Positions 45,978 to 55,991 of a stretch of 64,000 nucleotides of DNA are shown here, in pieces; position 1 is the first letter of the stretch; each line of letters starts with the position of its first letter. The notes beneath the pieces were generated by a model that did not search any database, had not been told where the DNA came from, and was given only the letters and a program-made list of their open reading frames with translations. The position numbers were made by a program, and so were the translations under genes. Source of the stretch: an uncultured Saprospiraceae bacterium (lineage in GTDB: Bacteria; Bacteroidota; Bacteroidia; Chitinophagales; Saprospiraceae); the NCBI GenBank assembly GCA_938045585.1, contig CALIAU010000010.1:1-64000 (forward strand), in the 5' to 3' direction.

Positions 45978-48900
45978 TTATTCCACCACTATTAACTTAT
46001 AGCTTCTTAACTCGCCTTCAAAAATAAGTTGCACAGTATATGTCCCAATGGCAATCCCATCCATCTGTATTTCTTTTTCTCGATTTCCATCATTCCAAGC
46101 CAACTGTTTTACCAGCCTTCCACGAATATCTAATAATTGTATTTCTTGCAATTCTTCGGATTCTTCTACTTGGATAATCAGATTACCATAATTACTAACT
46201 GGGTTAGGGAAAATGTGTACCTCTGATTTTTCCTCCCGCGACTCTACAACAATTTCCTCTTCCATTATATCGGCATTTGAACTACAAGCTCTAATAACAA
46301 CATCGTCGATATAGACATAATCAGCATCCCCGCTTGCATCACATCTAAATCGTATTTTAGTATTATTTGTGAATGGTCCGTCAATACCCACCGATTCATC
46401 ATAGTGCGTGTTATTATTAAAATCTGTTCCTCTTGCCCACGACGCAACAGTGGTGTAGCTGGAACCTCCGTTCGTTGAAACCTGCAACCAGAAATCTTCA
46501 TTTGTTTCCATACTTCTTGGATAATAATGGAAATCAACTGAAATGCTTTCGTAACCCGCAAGGGAAAGATTATCCGTAGTCATCACACTTGTACTCGTGT
46601 TATCACGCAGCCTAATACTGAAAGGCGTAGATCCGGGATAAGAAGCGGTACGTACACAATCAGTTCCCCCATCATTCCAAATCCCCCAGCCAGTAGCAAA
46701 GGTTTCTACCTCAGCAACTGGACAGAAATAGCAAGCTGTTATAGTTATATCATCGAGATAGATATAATCCCAATCACCGCTAGCGTCACATCGAAAACGT
46801 AATCTAGAATTTTCTGTAAAGTCGACATTATCAATAACGACTCTCTCATTATATCGTGTATTATTATTAAAGTCCGTTCCTCGTTTCCAAGTTTCTACTG
46901 TTGTGTAACTACTACCACCATTCGTAGAAACTTGTAACCAGAAATCTTCATTTGTCTCCATACTCCTAGGATAAAATGAAAAATCGACCACTAATGAACT
47001 GACCCCGCTCCAGTCATGTACAGCGGAACTCACAGAAGAATGCACTCCAGAATTATCACGTAATCGTATACTATAGCTTCCCGTATTTGCATACTGAGCA
47101 ACTCGATGACAATCACTGCCTCCATCAATCCAAGTTTCCATTCCTGTCTCAAAGCTATGTGATGAAATTTCAGGACAAGAAGAACAATTATCGTTCGGAG
47201 CAATGCCCGTTGGGTTATTGTCATAAAGGCCAAGATTACTACTTATTGCACCATCCCAATCACCAACAAATTCCCACCAATTCGTCATGAATTGTCCGTT
47301 ATATGGTATTTCGTTTAGATATCCTGGTAGGCTCTGCATCCAATACAAATAATAATTTACCTCAGTTTCTGCAGGTGGGATGTTTTCATAAGGCCAGTTG
47401 TAATCCAGTGCTGCCCATGTATTTACATTGACTAGTTTTGTTGGTCCTCCATTAGGTTCCCAATTTTCTATATCGCTGGCAACCAGTGTTGTATTAAGGT
47501 AGTCATAATCGACGGTTGTATTCGGTGGGCGATGCGTATCTCCAGCGCGGCCTAGAGGAGGGTTGTTGTTTACGGAACCAACAAAATTTTCTTGAAACAT
47601 ATCAAAGTCAATTTGTTTAAACATTGCTTCCAATTGATGACCCTGGTTATGTAGATTAGGAGTTCTCCCATAATTGAATCCGTACACCGTATAGGTTTTA
47701 GAATATACAGGTAGATCAGTATCTGGTGTGAAACTATGGCTATTCGAAGCACTGACTCCTGATGGACTGGACATTTCACTTTCCCAACCAAAAATTCCTC
47801 CTGGCACGTCATGATGGTATCCCCAAATCCAAAGCTCGTCAACATCCTGCTCGTCCACATAGGATTCTAGATCAAATCGTTCAGCAATCTTAGGAACGTC
47901 CATAAAATTTATTGTTCCATTGTTAATATTCCCCTGGAAAGGAACCTCTAAAAAACGTGGCATAGGTTCGTAGACTTGAATGTAGTCCACTACCTCATAT
48001 CCTAGATAGGGTTCAGCATCTGGATTGTTATAGCCTCTAAACTTGGTACGTTCTTCTAACATATGTTTCATCATGATGCTATAGTCATCCACAAGGTTTT
48101 CAATATTGTTGAGAGGATATGTGCCACCTCCTAGATCAGGACCAACCTCATTCATGTCTAAATTCACCCCATCTTGAGTAGGAAAATAACAGACTATAAG
48201 TACCTTCATATCTTCTTTAAAACAATCCGCAGGTTTAGTCATGAATGGATCTATAGGAGGATGACTTGGATCAATTATCGGATCTTTTATTTCTATATTA
48301 AGTTGAACACTTTGGCCTTCAAGTGATCCAGTAAGCACAACACTGTTAGTAGGATTATGCGTATGTACGATACCAGCTCCGTCCACAGTAGCTCTGTAAT
48401 TATTAGAACTTGACCAATCAAGCAAACTGCTTGGGAAATTAAAAGTCTGGCCTCCTGACGTTCCACTTATTTTAGGATTATAGCGCCAGTTCGGGTATAA
48501 GTCAATATTGTTTTCATCGAGCGATAAATCCGTTAACTCTATTCCATTAAAAAAGCTTGCGGCAATTTCATTTTCACTTCTTACTATATCACTAATTCTA
48601 ATCTCGTCCATCCATCCTTTCCATTGCTTATTTCCAAAATCAGATCCTATCCGAAATTGTGCGTCACTTATGCTTGCAAGATTAACATTTACATCTGTGG
48701 AAGATACCTTAGACCCATCAATATATAGTTCGAGTAAATCGGAATTCCATGTGTAAGCTATGTGATGCCATTCATTTATATTCCAATCTTGGACATCGTA
48801 ATTGATATTGAGTTCTGGGGTTCCGCTTGGACTATAGCGATTTACTATAAACCGCAACGTAGAGCCACCATTAATAAAGATGAGAATTCCTCCTGATCCT

Positions 48901-49895
48901 CCCCATTGAAGAATGGTATGATCTCCGCCACCAGGCTGGGGTTCAAAGGTAGGTTTTACCCAAGCTTCGAAACTGCCAACGGAATCATTGATATTTCCCG
49001 ATGCATTATATTGAAGATTTTCATTTTGATCAAAATATCCTGATTTGTCTAGTAAGCCATTGAAAGTACCAATACCAGTTGAAGTGTGCGCGTTTTGTAA
49101 GACCTCTCCATCTGTTGTAGAATTAAATCGTAAAATCAGAGTAGTTTTCCAGTCATGTCGCACACCTTCTTCTGGATTATCATAAGAGTAAGCAATCTCA
49201 GCAGCGGTACGTACATGTTTAGAGATGCGCATTTCATCGATACGTCCAGTCCATTTACTCCCTCCATTATCAGATCCCACATAAAATGTACTAGTACCGA
49301 TAATTGGAATTTGGTCGTTACTTATGTCTACTTCATTTACCTCCTCTCCGTCAATATACATGTGCATTGTGGATGCATTCCAGGTAAATGCAACATGATG
49401 CCACTGATGTGCATTCCAATCATTCACATTATAAGCTATACCAATTTCGTTGCCAACTGGATCGCTACCATATCTGTTTAATATCATTCTAAGATTTCCA
49501 GCACCATCCTTGAATATAAGCATCCCTCCTCCAGTGCCCCAGGACAAAAGAGTACGCGTTACACCATCATCACCATGCCAAGCAGGTCGAACCCATGCTT
49601 CAACCGATCCAACTGTAGACTTAATGTTTATATTAGAACTCGTGCTGCTGTATCTGTTGTATCTAAGGAGACTAGCTGAATAGAAATTTCCTGCTGTTCC
49701 TTGTTGCCCATTTGAATAATACGACACTCCTGTGCTGGTGTGTGGACTTTCGTATTCCGTGTTTTTTGTAAGTGAATTGAAATGTATTAAGCTTAAAGCA
49801 TTATCATCCAGTATATGATCCTGGGCAATGATAGAAAAGGAGACACAGGTAAAAAGACTTAGCAAAAATGCGCATAAAGGTGTTGGTTTACACAT
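45978..49895 (-). CDS. large secreted LamG/jelly-roll protein with unknown central domain, T9SS cargo
   Basis: 1305 residues. Signal peptide ends SFSIIAQ. Two LamG-like domains follow (about 55-235 and 250-440), each with the SVGSxEAWVxP, WHHxAxTWN and ELYIDG pattern. Residues about 555-930 form a domain I do not recognise, with CFKEDMKVLIVCYFP, ELWIWGYHHDVPGG and His749-x3-His753-x2-Glu756 (HNQGHQLE), residues that could bind metal. Two jelly-roll domains (about 940-1215) follow, each starting with the WxDGGSDC or WNDGGTDC pattern and ending in DYIYLDD or DYVYIDD; these match the domain in the M43 protease. A T9SS type A sorting domain ends the protein (VHIFPNPVSNYGNL). A carbohydrate-directed or protease-like role is possible. 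Confidence 0.85.
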   Translation of the reverse strand: MCKPTPLCAFLLSLFTCVSFSIIAQDHILDDNALSLIHFNSLTKNTEYESPHTSTGVSYYSNGQQGTAGNFYSASLLRYNRYSSTSSNINIKSTVGSVEAWVRPAWHGDDGVTRTLLSWGTGGGMLIFKDGAGNLRMILNRYGSDPVGNEIGIAYNVNDWNAHQWHHVAFTWNASTMHMYIDGEEVNEVDISNDQIPIIGTSTFYVGSDNGGSKWTGRIDEMRISKHVRTAAEIAYSYDNPEEGVRHDWKTTLILRFNSTTDGEVLQNAHTSTGIGTFNGLLDKSGYFDQNENLQYNASGNINDSVGSFEAWVKPTFEPQPGGGDHTILQWGGSGGILIFINGGSTLRFIVNRYSPSGTPELNINYDVQDWNINEWHHIAYTWNSDLLELYIDGSKVSSTDVNVNLASISDAQFRIGSDFGNKQWKGWMDEIRISDIVRSENEIAASFFNGIELTDLSLDENNIDLYPNWRYNPKISGTSGGQTFNFPSSLLDWSSSNNYRATVDGAGIVHTHNPTNSVVLTGSLEGQSVQLNIEIKDPIIDPSHPPIDPFMTKPADCFKEDMKVLIVCYFPTQDGVNLDMNEVGPDLGGGTYPLNNIENLVDDYSIMMKHMLEERTKFRGYNNPDAEPYLGYEVVDYIQVYEPMPRFLEVPFQGNINNGTINFMDVPKIAERFDLESYVDEQDVDELWIWGYHHDVPGGIFGWESEMSSPSGVSASNSHSFTPDTDLPVYSKTYTVYGFNYGRTPNLHNQGHQLEAMFKQIDFDMFQENFVGSVNNNPPLGRAGDTHRPPNTTVDYDYLNTTLVASDIENWEPNGGPTKLVNVNTWAALDYNWPYENIPPAETEVNYYLYWMQSLPGYLNEIPYNGQFMTNWWEFVGDWDGAISSNLGLYDNNPTGIAPNDNCSSCPEISSHSFETGMETWIDGGSDCHRVAQYANTGSYSIRLRDNSGVHSSVSSAVHDWSGVSSLVVDFSFYPRSMETNEDFWLQVSTNGGSSYTTVETWKRGTDFNNNTRYNERVVIDNVDFTENSRLRFRCDASGDWDYIYLDDITITACYFCPVAEVETFATGWGIWNDGGTDCVRTASYPGSTPFSIRLRDNTSTSVMTTDNLSLAGYESISVDFHYYPRSMETNEDFWLQVSTNGGSSYTTVASWARGTDFNNNTHYDESVGIDGPFTNNTKIRFRCDASGDADYVYIDDVVIRACSSNADIMEEEIVVESREEKSEVHIFPNPVSNYGNLIIQVEESEELQEIQLLDIRGRLVKQLAWNDGNREKEIQMDGIAIGTYTVQLIFEGELRSYKLIVVE

Positions 49896-50281
49896 GGTTT
49901 AAATTGTTTTGCCTGTACAATTGTAGAGTGAGTGGATTGAAAACTCTTGTACAGGAGATGAAAAATACTATTGCTTGATCAATGTGATTCTAGTAAGAGG
50001 TGTAGTCTAATATTTAATACATGAATCAGTTGAATTGCATTCAAATGGACTATGCAATTAAGACGGCAAATCGTACGGATCTAAGCTATCCTAATTAATA
50101 GTGTATGGGATCTCGGTAGTAGGAACTTGCTATATAAGATTTCTATAAAAATATTTTTATAGAATCTATATTTAGTAGCTAGGACTAAGGATTAACATTT
50201 ATCCCTAATACTAGTGATACAATCACTAGTATTAGGGATAAGGGAAGAGGAAACCTATGTGTTAAAATTTAAGCTGCTAAC
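49896..50281. other. AT-rich intergenic region with one long perfect hairpin
   Basis: No coding signal. It should contain the promoter of the minus-strand LamG gene. The one notable structure is the palindrome at 50199-50241, listed separately. Confidence 0.5.
50199..50241. repeat. 20-bp perfect inverted repeat with 3-base loop
   Basis: The arm ttatccctaatactagtgat (50199-50218) pairs exactly with 50222-50241 around aca. It lies 41 bases beyond the stop codon of the minus-strand gene at 50282, where it could stop transcription or protect the mRNA end, although no strong U tract follows. Confidence 0.75.
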
Positions 50282-50605
50282 TTAGTTTATACGCGTTTTG
50301 TCATTATGTTTTTTTGCATAAATGTTCTTTCCTGCGCGTGCCTGTCTCTTTTTAATGGTGGCTTTTTCCTTTCTCGTAATCTGGCCATCCGCTTTTGCTT
50401 TGTGTTTAGCGCGAGCAATTCCTTTTTGTTGTTTTTTAAGCTGCTTTGCTTCCCTCTTTGTCAGTTCACCTGAACGCACACCTTGTTTGATTTTTTGCTT
50501 TTGTTTAACCTGCGTTTTAACTACTTTACTTTGTGTTGTCTGTGCGCTTAGGCTTTGCATTGCTCCTAAACTGAGGAAGGCTAATAATAGAATAATCTGT
50601 TTCAT
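50282..50605 (-). CDS. small basic exported protein of unknown function
   Basis: 107 residues. Signal peptide ends MQSLSAQ. The mature part is about one third Lys/Arg/Gln and contains a helical repeat: KQGVRSGELTKREAKQLKKQ and KADGQITRKEKATIKKRQ, each a turn (SGELT or DGQIT) followed by a charged helix, similar to EF-hand-like helical pairs. Comparable short periplasmic proteins occur in Bacteroidota. Function unknown. Confidence 0.72.
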   Translation of the reverse strand: MKQIILLLAFLSLGAMQSLSAQTTQSKVVKTQVKQKQKIKQGVRSGELTKREAKQLKKQQKGIARAKHKAKADGQITRKEKATIKKRQARAGKNIYAKKHNDKTRIN

Positions 50606-50835
50606 AATAATTTGTTTTTGTTTATTGAATTACACACCTATGACTAAGAGTTCATGTGGAAGTTTAAGAGGGGAGCACTTCTTTAAGTTTATATTAACAG
50701 AATTGGATGTGTTTAGAATTGTATCCCTAGTCTAAGAACTTAGGTATTGCCTATCTTTCTATCTGTGTAAGGGAATTTTATTAATTGAACACTCGTTTAT
50801 AAGGAGTAACTTCTAACCGCAAGATATATTTACCT

Positions 50836-51801
50836 ATGATAAACGCATGTATTCCTTTCTTTATCCTTTTTTTAATGGCGAGTTGCTCTGATAAAAATGA
50901 GAAAAGAGAACACACACTGGCAAGTATTGAAGATAGATCAATAACAAACTCAGAACAAGATTCTATAGACGTATATATCTTCCCCTACAATTTTTCAGCG
51001 AAGTCAAAACAATGCAGCTTAGATCCTGCACTTATTGAAGTGTCTGGTCTTTCAATGTACGGAGAAAATCAACTCGCAGCGGTCAATGATGAACAAGGGA
51101 TCTTATTTGTCTATGACATGGATAGTTGCACTATAAAAGAGCAATTTAAATTTGGGAAACCAGGAGATTATGAAGGAGTCGAAATAGTAAATAATAACGA
51201 GCTGTTTGCTATTACGTCGAAGGGTAATGTGTATCATACAAAAACAGATGATCCAGCATTCTCTGAGGTGTATAATACAGCTCTGTCCCAAACAAATGAT
51301 GTGGAAGGTTTAGGATATGATCCAGAAAGAAATAGACTGCTCTTAGCATGCAAATCTTCACCAAATATTAGAAATTTCAGTCGATCAAAGGACACAAAAG
51401 CAGTCTACGCCTTCTCACTCGAAGACTATACATTGAAGGAAGACCCTGTGCTTTCAATAAAAGATGACAAACTCCTTTCTTGGTTTGAAACGACCTACAG
51501 TAAAGATGCCATGTCAAAGAAAAAATGGAAACAAACCCGCATTAGAATTTTAGATTTTAGTCCGTCGGGCATAGCCGTGCATCCACTTGATAATTATTAT
51601 TATCTACTATCCTCAGTTGGTAAAACCTTAGTTGTGATAGACAAGCGAGGCGCGATCAAACATATTGAGCTACTCGATAAAAAACTATTCCGTCAACCCG
51701 AAGGAATTTGCTTTGATGCGAACGGAAATATGTTTATTGCCAATGAGGGCAAGGCTGCTAGAGGGAAGCTATACAAACTGGAAAGTTCTCACAAGAAATA
51801 A
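50836..51801 (+). CDS. SdiA-regulated-domain lipoprotein (beta-propeller)
   Basis: 321 residues. Lipoprotein signal (FLMASCSDK). After a short linker the sequence follows the SdiA-regulated family: VSGLSMYGENQLAAVNDEQG, GKPGDYEGVEIVNNNELFAI, NDVEGLGYDPERNRLLLACK, SGIAVHPLDNYYYLLSS and FRQPEGICFDANGNMFIANEG, each one blade of a predicted beta-propeller. The family's molecular activity is unsettled. It precedes the large T9SS gene at 51877 by 75 bases. Confidence 0.88.
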   Translation: MINACIPFFILFLMASCSDKNEKREHTLASIEDRSITNSEQDSIDVYIFPYNFSAKSKQCSLDPALIEVSGLSMYGENQLAAVNDEQGILFVYDMDSCTIKEQFKFGKPGDYEGVEIVNNNELFAITSKGNVYHTKTDDPAFSEVYNTALSQTNDVEGLGYDPERNRLLLACKSSPNIRNFSRSKDTKAVYAFSLEDYTLKEDPVLSIKDDKLLSWFETTYSKDAMSKKKWKQTRIRILDFSPSGIAVHPLDNYYYLLSSVGKTLVVIDKRGAIKHIELLDKKLFRQPEGICFDANGNMFIANEGKAARGKLYKLESSHKK

Positions 51802-51876
51802 ATGTATACGCAATGTCGTGTTTAGTTTCAGTTTTTTAAATTCAAAAATGTATTTTGAAAAAGAACAAAACTAACC

Positions 51877-54573
51877 ATGCAGAAATTCTATCATTTTTCT
51901 CTAATATTCATTACTGTTTTTATCATTTTGCCAAATTCAGTTTATGCACAATGCGAATCTTATGATTTTTGCATTGAAACCCTATCAGAAACAACTGTGT
52001 TTACAAATAATGATTTTGATTACAGCTGTATTCAAGGGCAGCTCTGCTCAGACTTTACTCCCGAAATCAATCTTCCTGGAGATCCCTGTATCTTTCATGA
52101 GGAAACTACAGTATGGAATGCTATAACTATTGAGAATACAGCCAAACAGTTGTTTATCAGTTTTTCGACGGAAGGAAACTGGTCACCAGTGCTGGCTGCA
52201 TACTTAGGAGGCTGTGAAAATTTAGTACAACTAGAAGATAGTATGAATGGGTTTTTCCCATGTAGTAATATGGATGCTAGCTCTGATCATTTAGTTCTTA
52301 CTATACCAGAGGGTGCGATACAAACTGATCTTGCTATTCTATACATTGCATGTAGTACTAAGGATCTTGTTGATATAGAAGAATTCGAACTCTGTATCAA
52401 TGCTACAGAATTTGATTCTCCCTGTATTTTTCAGGAAGAAAACTTTAATCCAACTGAAGAAAATTTTACGGTAGTCAATAGGTCTTTTGGTGGCCCTGTG
52501 GATGGTCCCTTTTATGCAGGAGAGGAGATACAAGTATGTTTTAACTATTCCTATGATGCGACAACTCTTGGAAATGATTGGATTAAGTCTATAACTCCTA
52601 CTTTTGGTGAAGGCTGGGATCCCGCTTATTTTGATGGAGCTTTAAATGCGCCGTTTGGCACAGAATGGTTTGTAGAAGAAGGAGATTGTGGACCCCGTAT
52701 GCAAGAGGATATAGATCAGGCCTGTATCTATGCGGATGCAGATGGTAAGCTGCAAATTTGTAATCTCTTATACGAAGTATGCCCATGTGAAGGAGGAATC
52801 CAAGAAGGTGATTTTATACCAAGTTCTTGGTTTTGGAACTCCTCAGGAGCAAGTCCATCCTGTGTAGCTGATACCTGTTCTCCTTCCTTTAGTTGGGGGC
52901 TACCTGCTGGAGTTATGGTAGATATTAATTTCTGTTTTGATCTTAGAGTAAGAGAAACAATTGATGCTTGTAATTCCCCAGGAAATTTACAAATGAGTTT
53001 TCATATTGCCTCTGATGAGTTGACAGGTTGCTGGGACGAAGTGATTCCTTGCACAGCAATATTCACGTCTGTAAGTCCCTCTTGGGAAACTGCCTGTGGG
53101 GATCCACCAGCACTGCAATATGCTTCTAGCTGTGCTGGAGTAGATTTGTTCTTACAGGAATATGTGTTTTGTGATCTGAATGATATGGATGGCTTAGCGG
53201 GTAGGATGTTTGATACGATTGTGGGGCCTAGGCCTAACCCATTGTGTAATGGTTTCGGTTCTGCACATAATATGACCTGGTTCGCTTTTATTGCACCATC
53301 AGGTGAATTTGAATTAACAGTGAATGGAGATGCATGCACAATGGGGGATGCTGGTTTCAATGGATTTCAGATTGGCATTTATGAAGACTGCTCGTTTTTA
53401 AATGCAGTTTTTTGCGATGTTATGGAACCTCATATGTCAGTAACTATGCCATCTGATATTTTAACTCCAGGAGAATTGTATTATTTATTTTTAGATAGCT
53501 GGGCTCATTCCGTATGTGATTTTCAGTTCGATTTTAATTGTTTAAGTGGAGATTGTAATCCAATAGTTTTACCAGAACCAGATGTATTTATAGTCAATTC
53601 TTGTTTTAATATGGATAGTACTATTTGTTTAGAAAACACTTTGGAATTAAGTATAGATGGATATGAGAATGCCGATGTAGATTTTGTTTGGGAAATACAA
53701 AATCAAGAAGCAGCTTTTCAACAGATATATGTAGATCTCCAGAATGTGCTTTCCTATGATTTCCCCGAAGCTGGGACCTACTCTATATGTGGCACAGTTT
53801 CTAGTCTTTGTTATTCCTATACGATATGTGAGGAGTATACTGTAATTGATGCTTTAGAAAGTATAACATTTCCGCCACTTTCAATTTGTGAAACAGGAAT
53901 AGTAGATGTTCCTGATTATACTGTGGGAGGAGAAACATTTACATGGGATCATACAATTAATGTTTCAGGTGTAGGAGGAGAAACGTTTTCATTCATGGAT
54001 ACAGTAGAAACAAACTGTTGCTTTTTTGAACAAAGTATTGAAATTTCAATTTTGCAAGATGCTGTAGGAACCATACGATTGCCTACCTGTCCTCTAAGTT
54101 TTCCAGTGGAATATAACGGCAATAGCTATACGGATTATGGAAGCTACTCAGAGCTGCTAGAAGGTGCTAGTCTTTTTGGCTGTGATAGTATTCTAATTGT
54201 AGAAGTAGTGTCAGGAAATAAAAATTGTTCTGGGGTAGAAGACCTTGAAATAGGTTTTGTAATTGGGGTAGATAGTCTGATGGACAATTCCAAGAAAATT
54301 CAATTACGCAAAAATGCAAGACTAGAAGAAAAGGAATTGATTCGTGTGTTTCCTAATCCTGCAAGCGAACGCATTTATCTTGAGTCGGATTTTGTAGACC
54401 ATGAAAGCGGATATGATTATTCTCTAATCGACCTCTATGGCAAAATACATGCAACAGGAAGTTTGAAAAACGAATTGGATATTTCAAGCTACACGAACGG
54501 GGTCTACTTGCTAAGAATTACACACAAAAGCTCACAGCTAGGTGCTACCCATAGGATAAGTATCCTTCGTTAA
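51877..54573 (+). CDS. large cysteine-rich secreted protein with T9SS sorting domain
   Basis: 898 residues. Signal peptide ends SVYAQ. The mature protein is rich in Cys, Asp and aromatic residues. Segments around 20-170 and 420-555 look related (NAITIENTAKQLFISFSTEG versus NMTWFAFIAPSGEFELTVNG, both followed by a cysteine-rich GIYxxC-like strand), so a duplicated beta domain is likely; a PKD-like segment (about 570-650) follows. The end is a T9SS type A sorting domain (IRVFPNPASERIYLES ... GVYLLRI). No enzyme motif is recognised. Confidence 0.82.
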   Translation: MQKFYHFSLIFITVFIILPNSVYAQCESYDFCIETLSETTVFTNNDFDYSCIQGQLCSDFTPEINLPGDPCIFHEETTVWNAITIENTAKQLFISFSTEGNWSPVLAAYLGGCENLVQLEDSMNGFFPCSNMDASSDHLVLTIPEGAIQTDLAILYIACSTKDLVDIEEFELCINATEFDSPCIFQEENFNPTEENFTVVNRSFGGPVDGPFYAGEEIQVCFNYSYDATTLGNDWIKSITPTFGEGWDPAYFDGALNAPFGTEWFVEEGDCGPRMQEDIDQACIYADADGKLQICNLLYEVCPCEGGIQEGDFIPSSWFWNSSGASPSCVADTCSPSFSWGLPAGVMVDINFCFDLRVRETIDACNSPGNLQMSFHIASDELTGCWDEVIPCTAIFTSVSPSWETACGDPPALQYASSCAGVDLFLQEYVFCDLNDMDGLAGRMFDTIVGPRPNPLCNGFGSAHNMTWFAFIAPSGEFELTVNGDACTMGDAGFNGFQIGIYEDCSFLNAVFCDVMEPHMSVTMPSDILTPGELYYLFLDSWAHSVCDFQFDFNCLSGDCNPIVLPEPDVFIVNSCFNMDSTICLENTLELSIDGYENADVDFVWEIQNQEAAFQQIYVDLQNVLSYDFPEAGTYSICGTVSSLCYSYTICEEYTVIDALESITFPPLSICETGIVDVPDYTVGGETFTWDHTINVSGVGGETFSFMDTVETNCCFFEQSIEISILQDAVGTIRLPTCPLSFPVEYNGNSYTDYGSYSELLEGASLFGCDSILIVEVVSGNKNCSGVEDLEIGFVIGVDSLMDNSKKIQLRKNARLEEKELIRVFPNPASERIYLESDFVDHESGYDYSLIDLYGKIHATGSLKNELDISSYTNGVYLLRITHKSSQLGATHRISILR

Positions 54574-54606
54574 AAGTCAATAATACAAGTTAAGTAAAAC
54601 TAGAAC

Positions 54607-54915
54607 CTATCCTCTTCTAGCACGCATGCTGCGAAATCGCATATCCTTATACTTTTGGATCTGGGATTGCATCTTACGCAAAGCTGAATTTACAGCTTGA
54701 TTCTCATTCCTGTGTTCGTCTTTGACAAATAGGGGAGAGCCATTTTTAGGAATAAGCTGTAAACTTATCACCTTCATGCCATTATCTTCTGTAACACGCG
54801 TAGTGACAGAATTAATGAAGCCGTATTTAGAAAAACTGGATTTGATTTTGTCTTGAAGGAAGTCGCGTAGTTTGCCTTGATTCTTATGACCGGGAGCATC
54901 AATTTTAATTTGCAT
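54607..54915 (-). CDS. HPF/RaiA-like ribosome-associated protein
   Basis: 102 residues, single domain. MQIKIDAPGHKNQGKLRDFLQ followed by an alternating strand/helix pattern and a basic, Arg-rich end (RFRSMRARRG) resembles short hibernation-promoting factors of the S30EA family, which bind the ribosome decoding centre in stationary phase. Similarity is at the level of fold and layout, so the family call is moderate. Confidence 0.65.
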   Translation of the reverse strand: MQIKIDAPGHKNQGKLRDFLQDKIKSSFSKYGFINSVTTRVTEDNGMKVISLQLIPKNGSPLFVKDEHRNENQAVNSALRKMQSQIQKYKDMRFRSMRARRG

Positions 54916-55090
54916 CTAGAATTATTATTCGATTAGATAATAAGTATATCTCTATATACTATAAAAATTAAAAGAGTTTAGAATAACATTAAGATAGCGG
55001 ATTCCTATTCATTTGTCAAGTGGATTTCATAATTATAAATTTAGATATGTTGTGAGCCGATCTAAGACATCTCATTTCCATTAATTCTAG

Positions 55091-55098
55091 TACATTTG
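55091..55098 (+). promoter_or_regulatory. putative -7 element of the DinB-like gene
   Basis: TACATTTG matches TAnnTTTG, 30 bases before the start at 55128. No convincing -33 element at the normal spacing. Confidence 0.3.
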
Positions 55099-55127
55099 AC
55101 TTTATTTCTAATTGAATTATGTAAAAT

Positions 55128-55739
55128 ATGAGACAATATCTGCGTTGCTTTATTCTAGTATTATTAACAACAAGCTGTCTTCAGTCGCAAACGGATTCAC
55201 TCATTATGGAAGAAACACCACCATACTACCAAATACCAGAAGCACCAGAATCGTATAACGGGACCAACGTAGTCGCTCGCATGATTGATGGTCTAGGCTT
55301 TAGATACTATTGGGCAACGAAAGATTTAAGAGACGGAGACCTAGAATTTACTCCAGGTAATAATGGTAGAAAAGCTTCCATCGTTTTAGACCATCTCCAT
55401 GGACTCTCCACTACCATATTAAATGGAACACTAAATAAACCAAATGTCAGACCTGCCGAAAAGGTAGAACGCACTTGGGAAGAATTGCGCAAAGCAACAC
55501 TTGAAAATTTTATGGCAGCAAGTAAAAACTTGAGACTAGCTGATGGTGAAGACCTCCAACATTTAAATATAATTTTTCAAAGAGGGGAGAATAGTTCAGA
55601 ATTCCCGTTTTGGAATATGATCAATGGACCCATAGCAGATGCCATATATCATGTAGGTCAAATTGTATCCTTCAGACGATCATCTGGAAACCCAATGGAC
55701 CCCAATGTAAATGTATTTATGGGCGTAAGAAAAGATTAA
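55128..55739 (+). CDS. DinB-like four-helix protein with export signal
   Basis: 203 residues. A signal-like N terminus (CFILVLLTTSCLQSQ), possibly a lipoprotein, is followed by a DinB-type helical bundle with LDHLHGLS and a second helix containing AIYHVGQIVSFRR, whose histidines could be metal ligands as in DinB-fold proteins. The activity is unknown; thiol-transferase members of the fold exist. Confidence 0.72.
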   Translation: MRQYLRCFILVLLTTSCLQSQTDSLIMEETPPYYQIPEAPESYNGTNVVARMIDGLGFRYYWATKDLRDGDLEFTPGNNGRKASIVLDHLHGLSTTILNGTLNKPNVRPAEKVERTWEELRKATLENFMAASKNLRLADGEDLQHLNIIFQRGENSSEFPFWNMINGPIADAIYHVGQIVSFRRSSGNPMDPNVNVFMGVRKD

Positions 55740-55880
55740 AGCCTGACACTCAGTATTAGGATTCAAGCCCCCTGCTTACTCACGTGGGTAGCTTTCACAG
55801 CTTGTTTTATTTAAGTATTGCACTCTTTACAATTGGAATTTACATTCTTTCTGAATCGCTCTTACGCAAATTCTCTTCAT

Positions 55881-55928
55881 CCTGCCTGCGTGCGCAAGCA
55901 GGCAGGCTCCATGCGCACTTAAGTGCGC
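55881..55928. repeat. palindromic intergenic repeats
   Basis: cctgcctgc/gcaggcagg palindrome (55881-55906), as at 32614, followed by the 16-base perfect palindrome gcgcactt/aagtgcgc (55913-55928). A CT-rich stretch and two tctagcgtct motifs lie to the right (to about 55990), as found near 1770 and 4020. Confidence 0.65.
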
Positions 55929-55991
55929 TATCTCTTCATCCCTCCGTCTTGTCTAGCGTCTAAAATCTAGCGTCTAGTATCTAAATCCCCT

